Source: Spirochaetaceae bacterium
GTDB taxonomy: Bacteria > Spirochaetota > Spirochaetia > Treponematales > Treponemataceae
Assembly (NCBI GenBank): GCA_031271875.1
Contig: JAISVD010000256.1
Span: 1-6,774 of the forward strand
Length of the DNA stretch: 6,774 bases
Direction: 5' to 3'
Shown here: in pieces, positions 6,002-6,774 of the stretch
How the letters are laid out: every line of letters begins with the position of its first letter
Position numbering within the stretch: position 1 is the stretch's first letter
The notes under the pieces: model-generated
The model's database searches: none
What the model was told of the DNA's origin: nothing
Seen by the model: the letters and a program-made list of their open reading frames with translations, nothing else
Program-made: the position numbers and the translations under genes

Positions 6002-6127
6002 TCAGCCCTGAGACGGGATGATCTCTGCGGCAAAAGCCTCGGCGGACGCCAGGTCTTCGGCGTTCGGACGGTCCCGGTGGACAAGCAGAAACCGCCCCGG
6101 GGACTGATACCGGACAGAAATGGTCAT
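6002..6127 (-). CDS. short ORF (41 residues) upstream of nudC, possibly a truncated gene
   Basis: The translation starts MTISVRYQSPGRFLLVHRD and continues with AEDLASAEAFAAEIIPSQG, then TGA. It has a strong ribosome binding site (GGAGG, 8 bases before the ATG) and a promoter immediately upstream, and its codon use resembles the real genes here, so it is very probably translated. It is too short for a typical enzyme and I cannot name it. The opening strand-like ISVRYQS could begin an alpha/beta protein. After the stop, the +1 frame is open all the way into nudC, so this may be the first part of a gene broken by a frameshift, a leader peptide, or a small protein in its own right. The -10 of its promoter lies in an OhrR-type box, so it should respond to organic hydroperoxide (inference). 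Confidence 0.55.
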   Translation of the reverse strand: MTISVRYQSPGRFLLVHRDRPNAEDLASAEAFAAEIIPSQG

Positions 6128-6157
6128 ATTCACCGCCTCCAAAGAAGATTGGTTTTA

Positions 6158-6172
6158 TACTATTAAATAGTA
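6158..6172. promoter_or_regulatory. OhrR-type operator, short ORF/nudC side
   Basis: TACTATTAAATAGTA, a perfect 15-bp palindrome around a single central base. It shares the TAC-n-ATTAAAT-n-GTA frame with the box in front of ohrR, and its central ATTAAAT matches the known Bacillus OhrR box TACAATTAAATTGTA. It covers the -10 of the minus-strand promoter, so a bound regulator would block transcription. Confidence 0.65.
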
Positions 6173-6195
6173 CGCACTAAATGACAGACCGTCAA
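6167..6195 (-). promoter_or_regulatory. promoter of the short ORF and probably nudC
   Basis: On the minus strand, TTGACG (6195-6190, 5 of 6), a 17-base spacer and TACTAT (6172-6167, 4 of 6). The -10 is the first half of the OhrR-type palindrome. Transcription would start near 6160, giving a leader of about 33 bases with the GGAGG site in it. Confidence 0.6.
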
Positions 6196-6237
6196 CCGAA
6201 GGGGACAGAGCTCAGCACAAGCTTGAGCAAGAGCCGG

Positions 6238-6254
6238 AATCAGACATCCTGATT
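6238..6254. repeat. 6-bp stem hairpin upstream of the ohrR -35
   Basis: AATCAG (6238-6243) and CTGATT (6249-6254) with a 5-base loop. The right arm runs into the -35 hexamer of ohrR. Its function is unknown and it may be incidental. Confidence 0.3.
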
Positions 6255-6281
6255 GACGAGGCAAAAATGGTTGTATACAAT
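6253..6281 (+). promoter_or_regulatory. ohrR promoter
   Basis: TTGACG (6253-6258, 5 of 6), exactly 17 bases, TACAAT (6276-6281, 5 of 6). The -10 is the left half of the OhrR box, the arrangement expected for autorepression. A perfect TATAAT at 6289-6294 is an alternative -10, but it lacks a matching -35. Both overlap or abut the box. Confidence 0.65.
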
Positions 6282-6290
6282 TAAATCGTA
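6276..6290. promoter_or_regulatory. OhrR operator in front of ohrR
   Basis: TACAATTAAATCGTA matches the Bacillus subtilis OhrR operator TACAATTAAATTGTA at 14 of 15 positions. The symmetry extends outward to TATACAATTAAATCGTATA (6274-6292), with a single mismatched pair. It overlaps the ohrR -10. OhrR is expected to bind when reduced and release on oxidation of its cysteine by organic hydroperoxide. Confidence 0.75.
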
Positions 6291-6347
6291 TAATCGGCTT
6301 GTTCCGTATCCCGGACAGGTCATACGTAACGAGGAGGGATATCCTGT

Positions 6348-6774
6348 ATGGATGTACCGAAACAGATACCGGCCCCCGGCGAACTGCTGAAGCTCGATAA
6401 CCAACTCTGCTTTGCCTTGTATGTTTGCTCAAAGGAGATCATACGAAAATACCGCCCGCTCCTTAAACCCCTGGGACTCACCTATACCGGGTATATAACC
6501 ATGCTCGCCCTCTGGGAGCGGGCGGATATCACAGTCAAGGAACTGGGGACAGAGCTGTATCTTGATTCCGGGACCCTTACGCCGGTGCTGAAAAAACTTG
6601 AAGCCGCCGGTTATGTAGAACGGATGCGGGGGACCGATAATGAACGCAATGTGTATATCAGGCTTACCGGGGAGGGACAGAGGTTGAAGGAACGGACAGC
6701 GGAAGTTCCGCTGAGGCTTCTGGAACTTACCGGCTGCGGGCTTAATGACAGCTCAAGGCTACTGCTTTCCCTCC
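6348..6774 (+). CDS. ohrR: OhrR, MarR-family organic hydroperoxide sensor and repressor (3' end missing)
   Basis: The first 142 codons are visible; the gene runs off the window close to its expected end (~150 residues). It is a MarR-type winged-helix dimer. LDNQLCFALY places the reactive cysteine at Cys21. Tyr25, Tyr35 and Tyr46 follow at +4, +14 and +25, exactly the spacing of Tyr19, Tyr29 and Tyr40 relative to Cys15 in Bacillus OhrR. The recognition-helix region reads LYLDSGTLTPVLKKLEAAGYV (70-90), with the OhrR signature LDSGTLTP, followed by the wing at TDNERNVYIRLT (96-107). A second cysteine, Cys130 in LTGCGL, sits near the resolving cysteine of Xanthomonas OhrR, so this is probably the two-cysteine type. 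The ATG at 6348 follows GGAGG by about 10 bases. The OhrR box on its own promoter indicates autorepression. Confidence 0.92.
   Translation, partial: MDVPKQIPAPGELLKLDNQLCFALYVCSKEIIRKYRPLLKPLGLTYTGYITMLALWERADITVKELGTELYLDSGTLTPVLKKLEAAGYVERMRGTDNERNVYIRLTGEGQRLKERTAEVPLRLLELTGCGLNDSSRLLLSL

Noticed and set aside
5809..6084. N-terminal extension of nudC to a TTG start at 6084
   Set aside because: Its first part is Arg/Pro-rich out-of-frame reading of the 41-residue ORF, there is no ribosome binding site, and the ATG at 5808 gives the normal family length with a good site.
6163..6432. 89-codon minus-strand frame across the ohrR promoter region
   Set aside because: It overlaps the clear ohrR coding start and both operators, lacks a ribosome binding site, and has no recognisable protein features.

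Overview
The window looks like a piece of a spirochaete chromosome, most likely Treponema or a close relative. The main reason is the left edge: a V-type ATPase subunit E gene overlaps a DUF2764-type gene by 4 bases, which is the order found at the start of treponemal V-ATPase operons. The real genes are moderately G+C-rich and use Shine-Dalgarno sites of the GGAGG type. The exception is a clearly A+T-rich accessory patch at about 2716-4028. The species assignment is inference from gene content only.

Layout from left to right. On the minus strand, 1-881 holds the start of a V-ATPase operon: subunit E (228-881), then the partial DUF2764 gene (1-231). Next, also on the minus strand, is a solitary aldose 1-epimerase, galM (1090-2124). 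Diverging from galM is a small C-terminal J-domain protein (2227-2715), and the two genes share a compact promoter region with face-to-face -10 elements. A 584-base non-coding A+T-rich stretch follows. It contains a 17-bp perfect inverted repeat bounding a 240-bp segment, several small hairpins, and a run of degenerate units with TCC spaced on average 21 bases apart. That run leads into a decayed fragment of a spirochaete-type conserved protein (about 3381-3566) and then into an orphan 92-residue gene with a strong ribosome binding site (3678-3956).

The right half starts with a minus-strand secreted protein of unknown function (4029-4931). Upstream of it, on the same strand, is a NudC-type NAD(H) pyrophosphatase (5029-5808), preceded by a well-translated but very short ORF (6002-6127). 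Diverging from these at the right edge is a MarR-family gene (6348 to the window end). It is recognisable as OhrR, the organic-hydroperoxide sensor, with its reactive cysteine and three supporting tyrosines at the expected spacing.

The best-supported biology is the control region between the short ORF/nudC and ohrR (6128-6347). It holds two promoters facing outward, each TTGACG - 17 bp - TAC(A/T)AT. In both, the -10 hexamer is the first part of a 15-bp palindrome that matches, or closely resembles, the known OhrR operator. This predicts that OhrR represses itself and, in the opposite direction, the short ORF and possibly nudC and the secreted-protein gene. No ohr peroxidase gene is visible. 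OhrR control of an NADH/NAD-cap pyrophosphatase would be an unusual regulatory target.
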